Origin: Shinella sp. PSBB067
Lineage (GTDB): Bacteria; Pseudomonadota; Alphaproteobacteria; Rhizobiales; Rhizobiaceae
NCBI RefSeq assembly: GCF_016839145.1
Contig: NZ_CP069303.1
Span: forward strand, 4,145,001-4,209,000
Direction of reading: 5' to 3'
DNA length: 64,000 nucleotides
This document shows, piece by piece, positions 61,697 through 64,000 of the stretch. A model generated the notes under the pieces. That model was not told the DNA's origin. It saw nothing but the letters and a program-made list of their open reading frames with translations, and did not search any database. The translations under genes were made by a program, and so were the position numbers. Each line of letters opens with the position of its first letter. Positions within the stretch are counted from its first letter, which is position 1.

Positions 61697-63291
61697 GTCT
61701 CGTCAGGAAATTCGCGACCGTCGGCGGTGCGACGCTCGGCAGCCGCGTGCTCGGCTTCGCGCGCGAAACGCTGATGGCCGCCGCCCTCGGCACCGGGCCG
61801 ATGGCCGACGCCTTCTACGCCGCCTTCCGCTTCCCCAACCTTTTCCGCCGCCTCTTCGCCGAGGGCGCGTTCAACGCCGCCTTCGTGCCGCTCTTCGCCA
61901 AGGAGATCGAGGCCGGCGGCCTCGACGGCGCCAAGCGCTTTTCCGAGGAAGTCTTCGGCGTCCTCTTCACCGTGCTCCTGATGCTGACCATCGCGATGGA
62001 ACTGATGATGCCGCTCATCGTCGCCTGGGTCATCGCGCCGGGCTTCGTCGGCGATACGGAGAAGTTCGACGTGACGGTGAAGCTCGCTGTCGTCATGTTC
62101 CCCTATCTCATGTGCATGTCGCTGACGGCCATGCTCTCGGGCATGCTGAATTCGCTGCACCACTATTTCGCCGCCGCCGTCGCCCCGGTCTTCCTCAATG
62201 TCGTGCTGATCGGCGCGCTCGGCTACGGGCTCTGGCAGGGCGCCTCGCCGCTGGAGACGGCCTGGTATCTCTCCTGGGGCGTGCTCGCCGCCGGCCTTCT
62301 CCAGATGGCCGTGCTCTACGCGGGCGTGCGCCACGCGGGCATGCGCATCGGCTTCCGCCGCCCGCGCATGACGCCGAATGTCAGGCGCCTGCTGTGGCTG
62401 GCGCTCCCGGCCGCTGTGACCGGCGGCATCACCCAGATCAACCAGCTCATCGGCCAGATGATCGCCTCCACCAAGGACGGCGCCATCGCCGCCCTGCAAT
62501 ATGCCGACCGCGTCTACCAGCTTCCCCTCGGCGTCGTCGGCATCGCCGTCGGCGTGGTCATGCTGCCGGAATTGGCGCGGGCGCTGAAGGGCGGCCACGA
62601 GCGCGAGGCCGGCTACCTGCAGAACCGCTCGATGGAGTTCGTCCTGTTCCTGACGCTGCCGGCCGCCGGCGCGCTCTGGGTCATTTCCGACGAGATCGTG
62701 CGCGTCCTCTACGAGCGTGGCGCCTTCAGCCCTGGCACGACGTCCATCGTGGCGGGCACGCTCGCCATCTACGGCCTCGGCCTTCCCGGCTTCGTGATGA
62801 TCAAGGCGCTCAACCCCGGCTTCTTCGCCCGCGAGGATACGAAGACGCCGATGCGCATCACGCTGTTTTCGGTCGTCGTCAACTGCGTGCTGGCGGTCTC
62901 GCTCTTCCCGTTCTTCTACGAGCGCGGCATCGCCACGGCCGAGGCGGTTTCCGGCTGGCTGACGGCGCTGATGCTCTTCGTCACGCTGGTGCGCCGCGGC
63001 CACTGGCCGCTGGAAAAGGCGCTCGCCTGGCGCGTCGCGCGGCTGCTCGTCGCGACCGTCGTCATGGCGGTCACGCTCAAATATGCCTCCGGCTATCTCG
63101 CCGATCGTCTTGGCCCGGCCGCCCGCCTCTACGAGCAGGTGATGGCGCTCGGCATGCTGGTCGTGCTCGCCATGGTCGTCTATTTCTCGGTCGCCTTCCT
63201 CATCGGCGGGGCGAATCTCGGCATGATCCGCCGCAACCTCGGGCGCAAGGCGCAGGCCAAGGCCGCGCCGACGGACAGCTCCGCGGAATAG
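61693..63291 (+). CDS. murJ: lipid II flippase MurJ (MviN)
   Basis: MurJ flips lipid II across the inner membrane for peptidoglycan synthesis. The 532-residue MOP-superfamily protein has about 14 hydrophobic helices, the [20 protein letters not shown] start and [37 protein letters not shown], all typical of MurJ. Its ATG overlaps the glnD stop (ATGA, 61693-61696), so the two are translationally coupled. In other rhizobia trpS follows; here a converging M15-type gene does. Confidence 0.95.
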   Translation: MSLVRKFATVGGATLGSRVLGFARETLMAAALGTGPMADAFYAAFRFPNLFRRLFAEGAFNAAFVPLFAKEIEAGGLDGAKRFSEEVFGVLFTVLLMLTIAMELMMPLIVAWVIAPGFVGDTEKFDVTVKLAVVMFPYLMCMSLTAMLSGMLNSLHHYFAAAVAPVFLNVVLIGALGYGLWQGASPLETAWYLSWGVLAAGLLQMAVLYAGVRHAGMRIGFRRPRMTPNVRRLLWLALPAAVTGGITQINQLIGQMIASTKDGAIAALQYADRVYQLPLGVVGIAVGVVMLPELARALKGGHEREAGYLQNRSMEFVLFLTLPAAGALWVISDEIVRVLYERGAFSPGTTSIVAGTLAIYGLGLPGFVMIKALNPGFFAREDTKTPMRITLFSVVVNCVLAVSLFPFFYERGIATAEAVSGWLTALMLFVTLVRRGHWPLEKALAWRVARLLVATVVMAVTLKYASGYLADRLGPAARLYEQVMALGMLVVLAMVVYFSVAFLIGGANLGMIRRNLGRKAQAKAAPTDSSAE

Positions 63292-63301
63292 GCGTCTCCC
63301 G

Positions 63302-63778
63302 TCAGCGCGCGGCGAGCCTTGCGCGCCGGCTCAGGCGTGCAAGCCCGCTGCAATAGTGCCATGCGCGCCGCGGCCCCACGTCGACATGCACGATGCCGTT
63401 GCAATAGGTGCCGATGCCGCCGACGGCGGGCGCCGAGCGCGCCGCGGCGACGATCCGCTTCACCGAAACGCCGGGCACGCGGATGTCGGCCGCAAGGCAC
63501 TTGCGATGATAGGAACCGCGCCTGCCGTTCGAGCGATGGCCGGATGTGACGAGCGGCCGGCGGCCGACATGCCGGGCGATGTGGGCCAGGATCGCCTGCA
63601 ACCTGCCCGGAAAACATCGGTGCCGCACGCGCGCGGTCTGGATGGAATAGGTCCTCGCCACGGCCGACTTGTCGGTCCGGGACGCATGCTTGTGGCTGCG
63701 GCCTGCGGTGGTTTCGGTCGCGAAGAGCGATGTCAGCGCGACGACGCAGGCAAGCAGGATGGAACCGTTCTTTCGCAC
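63302..63778 (-). CDS. exported M15/YcbK-like peptidase domain protein
   Basis: A 158-residue protein with a signal peptide (about residues 1-25, ending TTAG) and a short D-Ala-D-Ala carboxypeptidase/endopeptidase-like domain. The zinc ligands are readable as H91 (GSYHRKCLAADIRV), D98 and H131 (GIVHVDVGPR), the M15 pattern. The basic content is high. It probably trims peptidoglycan in the periplasm. A GTG start is used, with AAGGGAGCTGACCC giving a good ribosome site. It converges on murJ with a 10-base gap. Confidence 0.83.
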   Translation of the reverse strand: MRKNGSILLACVVALTSLFATETTAGRSHKHASRTDKSAVARTYSIQTARVRHRCFPGRLQAILAHIARHVGRRPLVTSGHRSNGRRGSYHRKCLAADIRVPGVSVKRIVAAARSAPAVGGIGTYCNGIVHVDVGPRRAWHYCSGLARLSRRARLAAR

Positions 63779-64000
63779 GGGTCAGCTCCCTTCGTGCCCT
63801 TTCGTCACAAAATCCCCAGGATCCCCGCGGGGAGGGAACAACCGGAAAGTGTCTTTTATAAGGATTTGCTTATGAAAGTGGGCACCGCAGGGACGCCCTC
63901 TTGATCGAGACCCCGGCGCCGTGCATAAGCGCGGCGTATTTTCGATACGCAGTTCCACCCCGGAATTGCTCGTGCAACAGGGACCAGGCCCTCCACCCGC
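63779..64000. other. right-edge intergenic stretch
   Basis: No gene of useful length is visible in the last 222 bases, only a short open frame at 63870 with nothing behind it. The next gene, whichever strand, begins outside the window. Confidence 0.4.

Overview
The window is a stretch of core chromosome from an alphaproteobacterium of the order Rhizobiales, almost certainly family Rhizobiaceae (a Sinorhizobium/Ensifer, Rhizobium or Shinella-like organism; the genus cannot be fixed from here). The evidence is the very high GC content, recognisable rhizobial proteins (PmtA, OlsB, the two-domain NADP-malic enzyme Tme, a 526-residue RF3), rhizobial gene order (mutM-enoyl-CoA hydratase-rpsT-dnaA; lptC-lptA-lptB-rpoN-hpf-ptsN; olsB/tme/mutS/glnD/murJ), RIME-like intergenic repeats, and GANTC (CcrM) sites packed in front of dnaA. 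No rRNA, tRNA, CRISPR, phage, insertion sequence or plasmid gene was found.

Layout. 1-2.7 kb: SDR epimerase (cut by the window edge), queG and a glutathione S-transferase in one minus-strand run. 2.9-7.6 kb: uppP, a 49-residue secreted peptide gene, an NDUFA9-like protein, DUF1330 protein, pyrF, a histidine phosphatase and pmtA. 7.8-13.4 kb: dnaN diverging from rsmI-yraN, then an Ntn-hydrolase gene that separates yraN from gshB. 13.4-18.2 kb: a LexA-type box and comM, a VOC protein, cysK, a wrecked LysE exporter gene and an intact one. 18.2-22.5 kb: GNAT protein, dut, prfC, a RIME cluster, and thiD under a TPP riboswitch. 22.5-27.5 kb: GFA-AraC-LysE operon, a class II glutaminase, coaBC and a potassium channel. 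27.6-30.0 kb: ubiB and ubiE (ubiquinone). 30.2-34.8 kb: mutM, enoyl-CoA hydratase, rpsT, an 870-bp dnaA leader and dnaA. 35-40 kb: hemW, rdgB, VOC, rph, then hrcA-grpE. 40.2-45.3 kb: ptsN, hpf, rpoN and the lptBAC lipopolysaccharide export genes. 45.5-50.2 kb: sppA, ihfB, a LapA-domain protein, a CoxG-like protein, and three overlapping genes for two RNA methyltransferases and lspA. 50.3-53.5 kb: hybrid histidine kinase and olsB. 53.6-63.8 kb: tme, mutS, glnD, murJ and a small secreted M15-type peptidase.

Themes are replication and repair (dnaA, dnaN, mutS, mutM, comM, dut, rdgB), envelope building (uppP, murJ, lspA, lptABC, pmtA, olsB), nitrogen control (glnD, ptsN, rpoN), cofactors and redox (coaBC, thiD, hemW, ubiB/E, gshB, cysK) and stress (hrcA, grpE, hpf). 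I saw no clear undescribed multi-gene system. The best leads are regulatory or small: the GANTC cluster at dnaA, the LexA box at comM, the riboswitch with an adjacent Shine-Dalgarno-masking hairpin, the small-ORF/Ntn-hydrolase insertion, the multiply frameshifted LysE gene, and the CTACTGC array touching the tme stop codon.
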